From assembly GCA_033964015.1 (NCBI GenBank), contig JAWWUD010000103.1, positions 186,001 through 250,000 of the forward strand: a DNA stretch of 64,000 bases, given 5' to 3'. Source of the stretch: Scolanthus callimorphus. Taxonomy: Eukaryota; Cnidaria; Anthozoa; Actiniaria; Edwardsiidae. The notes under the pieces were generated by a model, which had not been told where the DNA came from, ran no database searches, and saw nothing but the letters and a program-made list of their open reading frames with translations. Below, in pieces: positions 42,751 through 54,665 of this stretch. Numbering within the stretch: the first letter of the stretch is position 1; every line of letters begins with the position of its first letter. The translations under genes were made by a program, and so were the position numbers.

Positions 42751-43891
42751 TAGTGGTATAATGATCCTGTGCTGTTAGAGATCTTTGCTTTTAGTCGCGA
42801 TGAACTCTATGTTATGCTGGATTTTCTTCGCCAAAACAGAAAACTGATCTTGCTTCTCAGTGCATTAATACAAATGATATATATCATAAACTTGCCTTGA
42901 TTGATCTTGTGAAAATGAGGCCTTTTACTTGAAAAATTGAAAATTGCGCGTCTTGTCCTCTCAGCTGCTCTAGTCAGTCAAAGTTGTGAATGCTCACTGA
43001 GAGCCTGGGTCTCATGGGAATGGCGCGAAACAAGGATTTTGAACAACTTTAGCCAATCAGAGTGTGTCATTCACCTTTAATATATTCAGTTGCTAGTCTA
43101 TCTCTTCACACATCCCTGCTATGTTGAAGTATAAATTTGTAAAATAATGAAAATAAAATGATTTTTCAATCATGTTGTACTTACTTGTTCATTAGCCCTT
43201 TGTGATCTCCTCTGGGAAGTCTGAGGCCATTTGGATCACTTTTTCGAGAGATATCATTCACAAACCTCCCCCACCTACCTAAGAGAAAGAGAAGGTAGGA
43301 AACATGGCTGTGACATGTGGTCACTGCTTTCGGCAAAAAAATTAAAGAAAATCAATTCAACTCACATCAAACTCCGCCAGAACTATGTTCGATAATCATA
43401 CAAAATAGATAGCCGGAGTAAATGTCTCAATATTCAATGTACGAAGAACTATTTGCCACAAAAGTCGATCACAAGTTCTCCGTTTTTGCCTGACTTGATC
43501 AAACGAGACACCAACCGACATTGACTGGGTTCCCAAGGTATTCTGGGGTCATTTTCGTATTGTCAACAGCCTAAGGGCTGAATTCATTCGAATTTATTTA
43601 ATATGAAACACTAACACTGAGCTTAGGCGACCTGTGGTACAAGGTCCATATTTTAAACAAGTAGTGGCATTTCAGAAAAATACATTTTCTAAAGTATTTA
43701 ATTTCAGCGCGAAACCTTTTGTGGCCGATAATATGAGCTAATACCATAAATACTATTTGTGTGATTATTTTCGTGTTTTGGGCGGTATTTCTGGGGTTAA
43801 TGGAGCTTTCTAATTAGCCACTTACCCAGAGAAACAAGAAGAGAAACCCAAGCAGGCAACTTGCTTTACAGAGGCCTCCGCCGGAACAAAA
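42751..43891. other. No recognisable gene
   Basis: Spacer with no supported feature. Confidence 0.45.
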
Positions 43892-44018
43892 TGTGTGGTT
43901 CCGGAAAATATCCATCCCTGTTGAAAAGTGAACCCCCACCCCTCTGGAATTTCCAAAGGAAAATACATTATTGTATGGAAAAATCGGGTAAATTGCTCCC
44001 CCACCCCTGGACCACACA
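43892..44018. mobile_element. TGTGTGGTTC MITE, second copy
   Basis: Left end TGTGTGGTTCCGGAAAATAT followed by CCATCCC; right end CCCCACCCCTGGACCACACA. Short C blocks replace the long G runs of the 36315 copy. Confidence 0.75.
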
Positions 44019-44095
44019 ATGTGTCTCCATGCACTGACCAACTTTCAGAGTCATCCGATCGTCATGGGGCATGAAAAGGAATTTTTAGTGAAGCA

Positions 44096-44257
44096 CAACC
44101 AAAGGCATCTAAAATAACCATTGGAAATTGATCTCCCAACCCTATCCTAGAGGCAACAAAAATCTTGGAATAAAACACATGAGTTCTATCTTCAATGCAA
44201 ATGCCAGTGTTTGTGTCAATTTCCAATGGTCTTGCATATTTGAGATGCCTTTGGTTG
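44096..44257. mobile_element. Palindromic MITE
   Basis: Arms share CAACCAAAGGCATCTAAAAT (left) and ATGCCTTTGGTTG (right), plus CCATTGGAAATTGA and its complement. About 162 bp. Confidence 0.8.
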
Positions 44258-46055
44258 GGCTGTTTTGCACTGATCATGAGATGATTGGCATGATGTTGCA
44301 AAAATGGTCACTTCCAAAGTGCTTGAAGTGGAGGCCTCCATAAAATAAGCTGCTCTTCTTGCCTCTTTTTGCTAGTGGGTAATGAGAAAGTTCCCTTAAG
44401 GTATTTGCATAGGCTAATTTTGAACAACTTAGGCACAAATTACATCAGATTATTTAAAAAATTCACTCATTCTGCATAGAAAATCTGATAGAGTGATCTC
44501 TAAGGTGTATTTTTTTCAAAAACAATTGAAATTTTATAGTTTTTTTCGTTCTTCAAGCGGTGTAGAGATCAAACCAAAATTAATACAAATTCATTATTTG
44601 ACCATCAATATCAAGAGATATGTGGCAGTGCATAAAGGATAAAGGATTTTATGAATTTGGTGCTGACCTTCAAGTTATACATTAACGAAAATGTCTATAG
44701 CCACGCACTGCCACAGATTTCTTCGTCTCCAGTACATCTTCTTTCATGCCAAAATTCACGAGGATATCATTGATCGTTTCCCCACAAAAAGTGTTTATGT
44801 ACACATGGATATGCTTGGCTGCATGATTTCTTCTTATTTCAAGCAGCTAATCGTCTTCAAACGAGAAAACTTGCCACACACAGCCAGAATATGGCAAAAC
44901 CTTCCATTCTGGACTGTTTCATAGGAATATCCCCTGAGCATTATGCCTGAATCCTCAAAAATATGCTGGTCTACCTACCCCTACCCCGAGAGGCATATTT
45001 TAGACACATGTTTTGGTTATTACATTCCATCGTAGTCATCTCAAATTTCCGCACCCAAAAACAGTTTCAAAGCTCATTTCTACTGAGTTCCACTCAATAA
45101 TAGATCAAAACTAAAATAGAAACCTTTTAGTAGCACAAGCAAGTGTTTATTGCGAAGAAAATGTAGTTTTTAAGCTATATAATAGTTGTGGACTTTGTGA
45201 CTATTTGTGTCCTTTAACAGGATTAGTCTACTCCTCGGGCTACTTATTAATTTGAGGTGGAAATTCACTGATTTATGAATGTGGTTTTTGCAAGTTTAGG
45301 GAGTGGGTCATTGTGTACTGGTGGTGGGCGGGCAAATATGTAAGGGGGACTACAATTTTTTGGGCTCACATTTAAGGGGGGTCTCATTTTTTTGGGTGGC
45401 AAATTTTAGACTGGTCTTTTAGTAATGGTCCGTATAAGAGGTAGGCAAGCCAATGGCAAAACATGCTGGAATGCAATTAATTTCTTTTGAAAATGTAGGC
45501 AATTTCATTGGCTTAGACGTAAAAACCAGTAAAATCACTATGCAAGAAAAACTTTTCTGAGGGTTTTTAAGCATACATAAGCACATGTAGTACTCACAAA
45601 CAGGATATGAAATTTTTAAATAATCTGTATTTGGGGAACCTAGTGTAAAATGCTGATTCTCTCTCCTTTGTTCTTCGTTATTCTGATTGGTCTAGAGTCC
45701 TTTCATTGCCATATTTTCTCAAAGCAAGTCGAAATCTATCAATTTTACACTTTTATTACGTTACTAGTCATGACAACTTTCAATGATAAAAACACAGGAC
45801 ATATTCTATGTGGGGAACCCTAAATGCCATAGAACAATGGAGGTTTGCCTAGTTCTTCCATGGATGATTACTTAATGATACTGAGAATAGAGTCATCATG
45901 TCAATTCTATGTCAGTTCTCAATGTGTTCTAATGCAGAGGATCTTGCTTCTGGCGAAGCAGGAAATTTTGTAAATACTGTAACATAAGTACAGTAAGACG
46001 TATATTTAACTTGTCTTTGTAATCTGTTGTTTTGTACTTTTTGTTTAAATAGCAG
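44258..46055. other. No recognisable gene
   Basis: AT-rich spacer. Short ORFs have no recognisable domain. Confidence 0.45.
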
Positions 46056-46179
46056 TGGTTTTCATAAACCCGTTAAACAAAGTGTAAAAGTCAAAGTGTA
46101 GTAGTTAAAAAAGGGAACAAAGAAAGTATAGTGTATTAGTAAAAACGCTATAGTGTTTTACACGGGTTAATGAAAACCA
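46056..46179. mobile_element. Small foldback MITE
   Basis: TGGTTTTCATAAACCCGTTAA on the left is matched by the inverted ...CGGGTTAATGAAAACCA on the right, with an AGTGTAAAA/TTTTACAC pair inside. Confidence 0.7.
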
Positions 46180-46782
46180 TTCTACAGTAAAATATGACGC
46201 ATTTTTTAACGCTATTGGTAACAAAATTGACAAACCTGCCTGTTCTATATTAAAAGGTATTCAGTTGCACTCAATCTGAGTCTCTATGTTTAACAGAAAT
46301 ATATAGTGTTTAGGTGGATCGACCCAGTAATTTTGCAACCATGCCAACCAATTTTGAACCTATCATCTAAAAACATTTTTTCCCCTTTTTTTTTGAATTT
46401 TTTTTTTCACTATTACATACAACCATACATGTTACATAAAAAGAATCTACTAACTAAATTGTCTAATCTACTAACAACACTATACAGAGATTTTGAACAC
46501 TCTTACATAACATAAATTAACGTACAGCACATACAAAACAAAACAAAGAAACAAAGGAAAGATAGTGGAGCCACGAATTTTTTTTTCTTGGCTCCATTTT
46601 TATTTATTTTTTATTTTTTATAACTTTTTCGTTTTATTTTTATTTTCTATTCCTATAGGAATCGAGAAAATATTTTGTCAGGGTACCCCATTTCGCCAAA
46701 TGGGTGGGGTAATTTCCCCGGTCTATTGCAATTATACGTTCCATTAGCTCGTATTGCCTAAGGGTCTCTATAAACATATCAA
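46180..46782. other. No recognisable gene
   Basis: T-rich and A-rich spacer; possibly the 3' UTR of the minus-strand LINE fragment that follows. Confidence 0.35.
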
Positions 46783-47050
46783 TTAAGGGTAGGTTGGACG
46801 ACTCTCTTTTTTATAAAGCATCAGTTTGTACATTAAAATTACGAAATTGATTAATGCTGCCTGATCGGTCTCGTGCTCTATTCCCAATAATATAAAAGAA
46901 GCTTCTAGAGTAGGAAAAATTGATTTTAACGCATATAAAAGCCCACTGGCGAATTTCAAAATAGAAATTTTTGCCGTTAACGCATTGGACAAACAGGTGA
47001 TCTACCGTTTCCTGGTAAAAACTAGGTCGAATTTAGAAAGATGTTTGTTT
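46783..47050 (-). pseudogene. LINE C-terminal fragment
   Basis: The minus strand encodes a short frame with SILKFASGLLYALK and AALINFVILMYKLMLYKK, resembling the end of L1/Tx1-like ORF2 proteins after the zinc-binding motif. The frame is short and starts without the Cys residues intact. It may be the 3' part of the same LINE whose RT region lies at 50088-51391 on the same strand, with a MITE-type insertion between. This link is inference. Confidence 0.45.
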
Positions 47051-47260
47051 AAAAACAATATATTATTTACAATTTTATATTGAAAAGAGCGAAGGTACGT
47101 GTCAACCGTAGCTTCGCCTACTCTCTTGTTGCTGCGCAGCGAGGGAGCCTGAGGCGACCGATCTCTAATCGGGGGTCGCTTTCAAACATGGGCTAATCGC
47201 AAAGGATTGTGGTAGCAATTAAAGCCGAGATTTTTTACCACAATTCCTTTCCCCTTTTTA

Positions 47261-47463
47261 GAAACTTGCTTGGGGCTTGGCGTGACTTCGCAACTAATGT
47301 ATCAGTCAATTCCAGCGATTTCTTTGTGAAATACAGTACCGCACGAGAATCGTATTTATACTCACACAACAGTAGGATACAAATCACCAAACTTCTGCAC
47401 TCTTCAGAAACTTGCTTGGGGCTTGGCGTGACTTCGCAACTAATGTATCAGTCAATTCCAGCG
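47261..47463. repeat. 57-bp direct repeat, 146 bp apart
   Basis: GAAACTTGCTTGGGGCTTGG...CAGTCAATTCCAGCG occurs at 47261-47317 and 47407-47463. The second copy runs straight into the poly-C bordered element. Confidence 0.85.
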
Positions 47464-48340
47464 GTGACCATGCCCCCTTCCCCCCCCCCCCCCCCCCCCC
47501 CGGGCAACCCCCGGGATTTTGGTCATTTCTAAAATTAAAAGTGAAAATTCCCCGCCCCGGGACTAGAAAAGATGCAAAATACCCCACGGCGGGGAAGACA
47601 AGAAATGGACAAATGTCCCTCCCCCGGGACCAGAAAAAGACAAAGATTCTATCGACACTGCGTTACAAAGCTTTGCAACAAAGTGTTTCCGCTCAGAACT
47701 TCAACTCCATTTATTCTGTCCAAACATTTATGCCTTTATAATTCGTTTTTTAACTGTACTTTAAGTTTTCTCGTCTCTGAACAAGTTCTCATTTCACTGA
47801 AAGCGAGACAAAATATAGGTAAACAAGTGAAACAAATCCGTCTCAAATCGTAATTGAAATTCTTCTTCTAATACCTTAAAGGTATTACAATATAATAGAC
47901 ATACCTTCAAAAGTCTCCGCTAATTTCTCTCGGCCATTCGATCGCGGTTGTATCCATGTAGCTACAAATTCAATTCATTTCTCGTCCCCGGCATTGCTCA
48001 ATCTCAAAACTAGAGTGTGCATACGGGCCATGCTCGGCATTTTATTTTGTGTGACGTTATTTTCTGTAACTGGGACATCGTAACTGCCAATTGATAGCTA
48101 TAATTGATGAGGGAAGTGAACTGGTGTTGTAGTTCCGCATGAACTCAACGCGCTAAAAGATTAAGAAAGAGAACCAAAATTCCCCACCCCTCCCCTGGAG
48201 AAAAACAAATCCCGACCCCCGGGCCAGCAAAATTTTCAAAATTCCCCACCCCAGGGAACCCAGTGGTGTGCAAATGCCCCACGGTGTCCCGGGGGGGGGG
48301 GGGGGGGGGGGATGGTCACTGCTGGAATTGACCGATACAT
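47443..48340. mobile_element. Element bordered by poly-C / poly-G and inverted ends
   Basis: Left end ATGTATCAGTCAATTCCAGC then GGTGACCAT and a 22-C run (47480-47501). Right end is a 21-G run (48291-48311) then ATGGTCACTGCTGGAATTG...ATACAT. CCCCGCCCCGGGAC-like blocks lie inside each border. The outer ~20 bp also exist in the upstream direct-repeat copy at 47298-47318, so part of the apparent TIR may be duplicated target. No transposase. Confidence 0.7.
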
Positions 48341-48485
48341 AAGAACTAAGGCAGTCGATCGATTCGATCTTTGCGATCGCAAATTTTATCTATTTATTTT
48401 GAAGTTGTTTTGCAGTTCTAAGTAGCTTACTTTCTTATGTTGAGTCAATAATGCTAGAAAAAAAATTGAAGGGGGAAAAAGGAAA

Positions 48486-48566
48486 AAAATGGCCGATACC
48501 GGGAGTCGAACCTCGGTCGACCGGGTTTTTGTTTTCTGCCCGACGCTCTGCAGATTGAGCTAAGTT
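48486..48566 (-). ncRNA. tRNA-like sequence (pseudogene or SINE head)
   Basis: The minus strand reads TTAGCTCAATCTGCAGAGCG (A-box region) and GAGGTTCGACTCC (B box), ending TATCGGCC and then T-rich sequence. The 5' acceptor strand does not pair with the 3' end and the anticodon arm has extra A residues, so it is unlikely to be a functional tRNA. Confidence 0.55.
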
Positions 48567-48609
48567 TATACTAATTTCTTACGGACGGACGACGGACACC
48601 CATTGCATT

Positions 48610-48740
48610 TTTAAACCGCACCGGGGGGTTGAGGACCTATGAAAAATTTTCCAGGGGGGTTGTATTGGACTCTGAAAATTCCACGGGAGGGGGTGTGTCT
48701 GGAGACTGGAAATTCCAAGGGGGAGGGGTAAAAAAGGTGA
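48610..48740. repeat. G-rich dispersed repeat segment
   Basis: Repeated GGGGGGTT, TCCACGGGAGGGGGTG and CCAAGGGGGAGGGG blocks in otherwise AT-rich DNA; related in style to the C-rich segments at 26.3-27.1 kb. Confidence 0.5.
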
Positions 48741-48990
48741 CTTTTCAGGGGCATTTTATCCAGAAATAGATTTTCATAAATCCGGGTAGTCATATAATGT
48801 GACGTCGTCAGCAACATTATCCAAGGAAAAAACATAGGTCCCAAACGGGAGTTATTCGCGATTATTTACTGATGAAGTGAGTGTCTCGAAACGTCCATTT
48901 GAAAATATCTAGCGCCAAATCACCATCTCAATATCATCTTCCATACGATGCCAAACACCATCAAGATCATCCATGATCTCAAAGTCACTA

Positions 48991-49142
48991 TACACACGAA
49001 TTCAAATATGGCGCCCAGTTTGCAAAGGCCGACTAGCTTCGAATGCGTGCAAAAATGCTTTGGTGTTTTCACGTGATTTTGAGGCTAGTCAGTCCAGAAC
49101 AATGGCTTTTCGAACTGGGCGCCATATTTTGAATTCGGTGTA
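48991..49142. mobile_element. Small TIR MITE
   Basis: TACACACGAATTCAAATATG and GCGCCCAGTT on the left; AACTGGGCGC and CATATTTTGAATTCGGTGTA on the right. About 152 bp. Confidence 0.85.
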
Positions 49143-50087
49143 TGTCTCATTGTAATCGCAAATAGCTTCCCGTTCGCGTTAGCGGACCTATGTTTTAACT
49201 CGCTCGCGTCGCGTCAAAAATGGTCGGATATTTTTGAGCTCTGGATATACCACTACTGGTGCTGTTAACTATTTGTTTGAATTTATATTTAAGGGCCGCA
49301 TTTGCTTATGCGAGCCGATATTCTAACAGTGGTATTTTTACAAAAGTCCCTCCTGTGCGTATTTTCTGAAATTTCGGATTTGGGGTCTTTCGACCTTTTT
49401 TTGTCAGTTTGAAGAAAATTGTACCAGCGAAAATTGCAGTACAAGGTACAGCCAAAAAATGACCATGAAAGTGAAGTAATATCAATGTGCTCTTATTAGA
49501 CTGCCAATACAAATGCGATTGATGCGATTTACGAACTCAGCAAAGTCCACTATTCCTCCTGTGTTTCAGTTCAAAATTTCGTGGCCGTAGCTTTTCAAAT
49601 AGATTCACGATTATATTTATTCAGGAGCAGCTAGAAAGTTAGAAAAATCAAAACACAACAAATTCCTTCATTTCTTGGAGTTAGGCGCAAAAAAATAAAA
49701 CGCAATTGCTTGTACCATTGAGTTTAGCCCTTTCTGGACCAGGTAGGATATTTAGTTTGTCTTGAACGGTTCTTGTTTTGAGATGAGAGGACAAACATTA
49801 GAACGCTCTCCGTAGTTTGCTCAAATCTGCACTGTAATGAGCTCTGTCGGATTTTGCTTGGTTGCCTTTTGTTTAGGAATCGTTTGGTTGTAAAACAATA
49901 AATTTGCACGTGAAAATCGTACCAGCCCATAGAAAACTTTGCTTTAATGGTATGCAGGAACCCGAGAGAAATCCGGCAGAACTCATTTTTAGCAAGTTGA
50001 TCACCGCTTCTGGAATCTGGTCGAGATAAACTAGATAGCCTACCTTATCAAGAATGGGCTAAACTAAATGGAGCAAGCACTTGTGTT
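49143..50087. other. No confidently recognisable gene
   Basis: A-rich spacer, possibly diverged LINE sequence, but no motif is clear. Confidence 0.35.
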
Positions 50088-51391
50088 TTATATTTCGCGT
50101 GTACATTCAAGAAATAAAGCAATTTGGTTCGTTTTTAATTTTGTTACTTTTCGACCGTTTATCTGCTCCCGAATAAATAGTAATCGCGAAACTGTCTTTA
50201 AAGCTATGGCTATTAAATTTTGAACTAAAAAATGTCTGAAATACGCGTTTAAGGATATTTCTATAAAACCCGGGGAGGGCCGACAGTGGGATCTGTGATA
50301 CATCGAAATTATTTACAATACACTCAATACCACCTATCTGCTTAAGATACTGCCTTCTTCTCCTTACCATCAAGGTTTATCCCCTTGATTTGTTTATCAA
50401 AGTTACCATAATTTCTATTACTAACAATAAGATTTGAGGACTGATCGGGTCGCCCTGTTTAGTGCTACGCCCTATCTGGAAATACTGCGTAGCTGAGCCA
50501 TTATTCATGACACAGCTGTAGTTCTCTCCGAGTAGCGTTTTAATCCATTGTAGGGTTGCAAAAATAAAGCTATGCTCTACACTATCAAACGCTTTTTCGA
50601 AATCGACAGCAAACAGGAGCGACTGGATTTTTTTCTGTCTAACATAATACATAACATCATCTATTATCCTAATTGGCTCTTCAATAAGTCTCCCCTTGAC
50701 AAATGCTGCCTGATCCTCATTTATGATAGTTGGTAATATGTCTGCCAATCTATTACTAAGAGCTTTACTACATATTTTGGCGTCAACATTAATCAAGCTT
50801 AATCGGTCTCCAGTTCTTTAAATATCGTATATCTTTATCCTGTTTTTCCAACAACGTAATTATCGCCTGTTATTGAGTCGTTGTCAGGGCTCCCTTTTCG
50901 AAGCTTTCATTTAAACAACCACTAAATCGGTACCCAAATGTTTCCAAAAAAAACAGTATAAAATTCCTTCGACAGGCCATCGTTGCCTGGAGTTTTAGAA
51001 TTTCCCATTTGTTTTAAAGCTTCATATCATTCATTAATTGTCAGTTTGCCCTCACAATGACGCATTTGTTCTTCGGTTAACCGGAGAGATATTGTAAGCA
51101 TTCTTCTTCCGACCTCTTACTCTTAGACTTATGAAGATTACTGAAATATTCTTTAATCTTATCCAATATCTATTTAGGCTCGATAACAACGTCCTCTTGA
51201 TTCGAGTCAAGTACAATTTTTCTGACATGCGTTTTCGCCTTATTTCTTTTTTCTAGTGAAAGGAAGTAGCCATTATTCTTTTCTCCATACTGGTACCAGG
51301 ACGTTTTTGAGCGAATTACACTTTTGCTATTCATTACGAGGAAATATGCATTCATTTGAACTAATAGGCGGACAATAACACAAAAATACAT
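50088..51391 (-). pseudogene. Decayed L1/Tx1-like LINE reverse transcriptase
   Basis: Read on the minus strand from 51391: a pre-RT segment (SKTSWYQYGEKNNGYFLSLE), then ALKQMGNSKTPGNDGLSKEF around 51035-50975, QAIITLLEKQDK, NWRP near 50815, then an open block 50796-50377 with DQAAFVKGRLIEE, the catalytic-region LFAVDFEKAFDSVEH and GRSTKQGDPISPQ. Next, about 50373-50107, comes FDVSQIPLSALPGFY, which belongs hundreds of residues later in such proteins. The thumb and (F/Y)xDD regions are therefore deleted. At least one stop and several frameshifts interrupt the reading. Inactive. The 5' end is cut near 51391 by an AT-rich repeat. Confidence 0.75.
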
Positions 51392-51630
51392 TCATTTGCT
51401 CCGAGCAACACTCATTAGCGTGAAATGCTGACTCAATATGGATATTTGCATTTTTGTAAACATTCATTTGTGTTATTAGGCATTCATTTGCGCCTTTATA
51501 AGTTAAAATAAATTTCGACAGCATATTCATCACATTCAACAACAAGAAAGGAATAGTGAATTGCACGATTAAACTTTCATTTTGATGAATATAACTTTTA
51601 ATAACATTTTTCAACACAAATCAAAAGTGA
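51340..51630. repeat. CATTCATT-rich dispersed repeat, copy 1
   Basis: AT-rich sequence with repeated GCATTCATTTG, CATTCATTTGC, AGGCATTCATTTGCGCC and related motifs. Similar tracts occur at 54170-54345 and 60020-60400. It ends at the TIR element. Confidence 0.6.
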
Positions 51631-51633
51631 ATA

Positions 51634-53748
51634 GACTGGAAGCAGCGAGGTGGTACTCACTCGCCAATTTTTGCCGTTAAAATCAATTTTTAAAGCATCG
51701 GTTTGCAGTAAGCTCATTCTCTAAGCACAAGTCTATGCACCTAATACTCATCTTTCCCTGGAAAAATAATTTTTGTGAAAAAGAGTTTTTTAGGATCGAA
51801 AAATCATTATAAATATCTCTGTTTTTATGCAAATTTGCATGTCCCAGCGTCACACGTTCAGCGCCTGGTGTAAAAATATTTTTACTTATTTCTTCATGGA
51901 TAAAACATACAACGCAAAATTTGCCATAAATCGAAGTTCCAATCCTAAATGAAATAACTTATATGGTATTTTCTTCAATATATGCATCTTCTTCGATATT
52001 ATTAGTGAAAACGTCTTTGCCATTTTCGTGTCCCAAAAATTTGATAATTTTAGCGTATTTCAGGTTTTTTAGATTTATTGTCAAAATAAGCAACGCCGCA
52101 ATGAAACAAACTGAGCCAACTGTGGTCTATAGATTTTTATGTGGAAATGTGGCATTCTGACTGAGATCGGAAATAAGTTCTTGGAAATATAAAATTTCGA
52201 AGTTTACTGAAAGCATTGTCCCCCACCAAAATGTAAAGCATAATAATACGACCGGGGTTTGCATTTCCTCTAATATATAGATAACCATAAGCCTTATTGC
52301 ACTAAGAAACTACAGATGTGTGGTCTAGTAAAATTGCAGTCATTTGGTCTATTGCCCGGACTTATAGCCTATTTTGAGAGAGTTTAGCAATGGCGTGAAG
52401 TTTACTGAAAGTTTTGTCCCCCACTTCATAAAATTTACATATCTAAACAAACGACAGCAAATGTGATTTCTACCGAAGTTTGTTTCTAATTTCTTCGTTT
52501 ACATTTAAAAAAAATCAAGGTTTTTTGCTAAAACTATTTAAACCTATACATCTGAGATTCCATTCGCACCGACGAGGTAGATTTCGGCTATAACACACGA
52601 GATTTAAAACTCACTATGGTATTTTTGTAATTTTTGCAATTCGGAAGAAATTCATTACAGTTTAGAAAAAGTTCTTCACTTTTTCTGTTTTTCAGATAAT
52701 TTTAGCGCGCGATTAGTTTCACATTTATCGCAAATCAACGGGAATTTATTCAAGACAATAGGTATCTTAGTAGATTTGAAGCGTTGTCTGTATTTTGCAA
52801 TAAAATAGGTATTTTGAACCACTGCCATTGCGTGTTATTAATAAAAAAAAACTAAGAAAATTTGCACTCTAAGGTGGCTTATAGCAGTTTTAGTTGACTC
52901 TTCGGTGTGGTATGGCCTGTATCTCACGCGGTGCTATACATACACAGAAAGGCAAGCCACTTTACAAGAAACATGCAATTGATCGTTATATGTGTTTACA
53001 TGTTTTGTTTAAATTGACGCTTCCATGGCAACGAAATGGCGGCCCTCCATTTTTTGAGTTGAAGAATCCACCCAGACATGCAAGATAACTTTTCGCAATA
53101 CCAACGCCAACTAGGTCAGACTATAAGTTTGAAGAAATAGGCCAAGAGCGTTTCGAAGACCATTTTTTGTCAAGAAAATCAAGCGTAGTCAATCAAACTC
53201 GTGAGCCAATCAGATCCTTTCCTAGTTTCGCCTAGTGCGACATGTCTGTTGCGACATGTCTCGAAAAACAAGCCAAAGGAGTGCACTGAACAAGGATCCG
53301 ATTGGCTCACACGATTGTCATTGACTACGCAGCCAACTTAACTGCCAAAGGCTCACTAGATTTTAACCTACAGGGTCAGGTGTTATCAGAAACACTTGCA
53401 AATGGCATTTCTAAAAGAAAGGTTTTTATTATAAACGTTGTGACTGGTGATTTTTTCCAACTGTTATGTACCGTTCTAATTTTTGATATTGGGAGAGTGC
53501 AAGTGGGGTTTTTTGCAAAAGAAAGGAATCTTGCGTTTGACTAGTTACCAGACCCCACCCGGTAAGGAGATAAAATTGCTCATATTATCAGAAATATTGA
53601 TCAAAATCAGTTGAAAAATAGATAATTCGACGTGTTTCTCTATAAACCATAGTGCAAAGTAGCCAAATGCAAAACGTTATAAGTAAAGAAAAATACGTCG
53701 GAAAACTCGCATGTGACGGTAGTGAGTACCACCTCGCTGCTTCCAGTC
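51634..53748. mobile_element. 2.1-kb element with perfect 28-bp TIR and ATA duplication
   Basis: The 28-bp ends (51634-51661 and 53721-53748, starting GACTGGAAGCAGCGAGG) are perfect inverted copies. The trinucleotide ATA flanks both sides (51631-51633, 53749-53751), as expected for a 3-bp target duplication (seen in PIF/Harbinger or CACTA-like elements). No transposase frame inside; non-autonomous. It separates the CATTCATT-rich tract from the sequence at 53.75 kb. Confidence 0.85.
53183..53330. mobile_element. MITE inside the 2.1-kb element
   Basis: GCGTAGTCAATCAAACTCGT and GAGCCAATC on the left match inverted GATTGGCTCAC and GATTGTCATTGACTACGC on the right. About 148 bp; contains an internal CGACATGTCT direct repeat. 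Confidence 0.8.
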
Positions 53749-53903
53749 ATAGCATTTTTTAACAGTTTTTACAATCTTATTGATAAACATTAGCGCTCTT
53801 GTACAGTCAATAACGCCTTTTTAACATTTATTACACAAAAATATGTTTTCAATTGAGAGTTACGGTTATCAGTGAGAAAAAGGCAAAAAATATGTTTAGG
53901 TCG

Positions 53904-54150
53904 TTAGCCCTCGATTTCCTGGCCATCGAGGCAGCGTGGCAAATAAGTTTGCATAAAGCGGTACCACTGTGCGCTCTTTGCCGCGGTAATGGTTCCTATG
54001 CAGCGCTGCAGTGCCTCTAACAGCAACTGTGTGCGAAAAGCTCCTAACGGGATCCCGCGACGTCTAGCCTCTGCTCTGTCGGACATGAAAGCGTGAATCT
54101 CAGGCCTTGAAATATCTCCTTTTAAAGCTGCCTTAAAGGGGCTCTCGCAC
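53904..54150 (-). pseudogene. GC-richer unidentified ORF remnant
   Basis: A minus-strand open frame of about 80 codons, with KGDISRPEIHAFMSDRAEAR, IPLGAFRTQLLLEALQRC and RFMQTYLPRCLDGQ. Its GC content and codon variety stand out from the surrounding AT-rich DNA, suggesting genuine coding origin. I do not recognise the family. It may be a C-terminal fragment, since a stop follows EIEG and no clear start exists. Confidence 0.35.
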
Positions 54151-54169
54151 GCTTAATATTCGTCCACCG

Positions 54170-54345
54170 TGGACATACACCTTTTGCTGTTTATTACAAG
54201 AATATATGCACTCATTTGCGTGAATCGGCGACCATTTTCGTGAAAATTCATTCAATAACGTCAATAGGCACCCATTTATGCCTTCACTCTTACAACACGC
54301 TTTTTTATCAATAGCAAAATAAAACACTTGCATTTCAGACATGAG
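54170..54345. repeat. CATTCATT-rich dispersed repeat, copy 2
   Basis: Contains ATATGCACTCATTTGCGTGA, AAATTCATTCAATAACG and AGGCACCCATTTATGCC, resembling 51340-51630. Confidence 0.5.
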
Positions 54346-54665
54346 CATAGTGATTACTGGGGCGCGCTTGTTCGCATGGGGCAAGACATAACAGCAACGT
54401 TAGTGGGATAAAAATGGCTATGTGCCAGGGGGCACAATAGCCGGGTTTAATGTAAACCTTGTAAAAATTTACAGAATTTGCAATCATGCATTTTACAAAG
54501 ATGTGCCCCATCGAAGGTGAGGGCAAAAATACCGCCAAAGACTCGACAAAGGAGAGGACGCCCCACCCCGCCACAGAATCGCAATGCTCAAGTGTTTAAG
54601 TACTTATAGTGGGCAGAATGGAGATGCTACGCCTGTAAGCATAACCTTCTGGAACCACTGGAAAC
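54346..54665. other. No recognisable gene
   Basis: Presumed 3' flank of the second Ngaro-like element. I could not find split direct repeats in it. Confidence 0.45.

Noticed and set aside
44691..44924. 77-aa ORF as a host exon
   Set aside because: No recognisable domain, no convincing splice sites.
48486..48566. Functional tRNA gene
   Set aside because: Acceptor stem unpaired and anticodon arm irregular.
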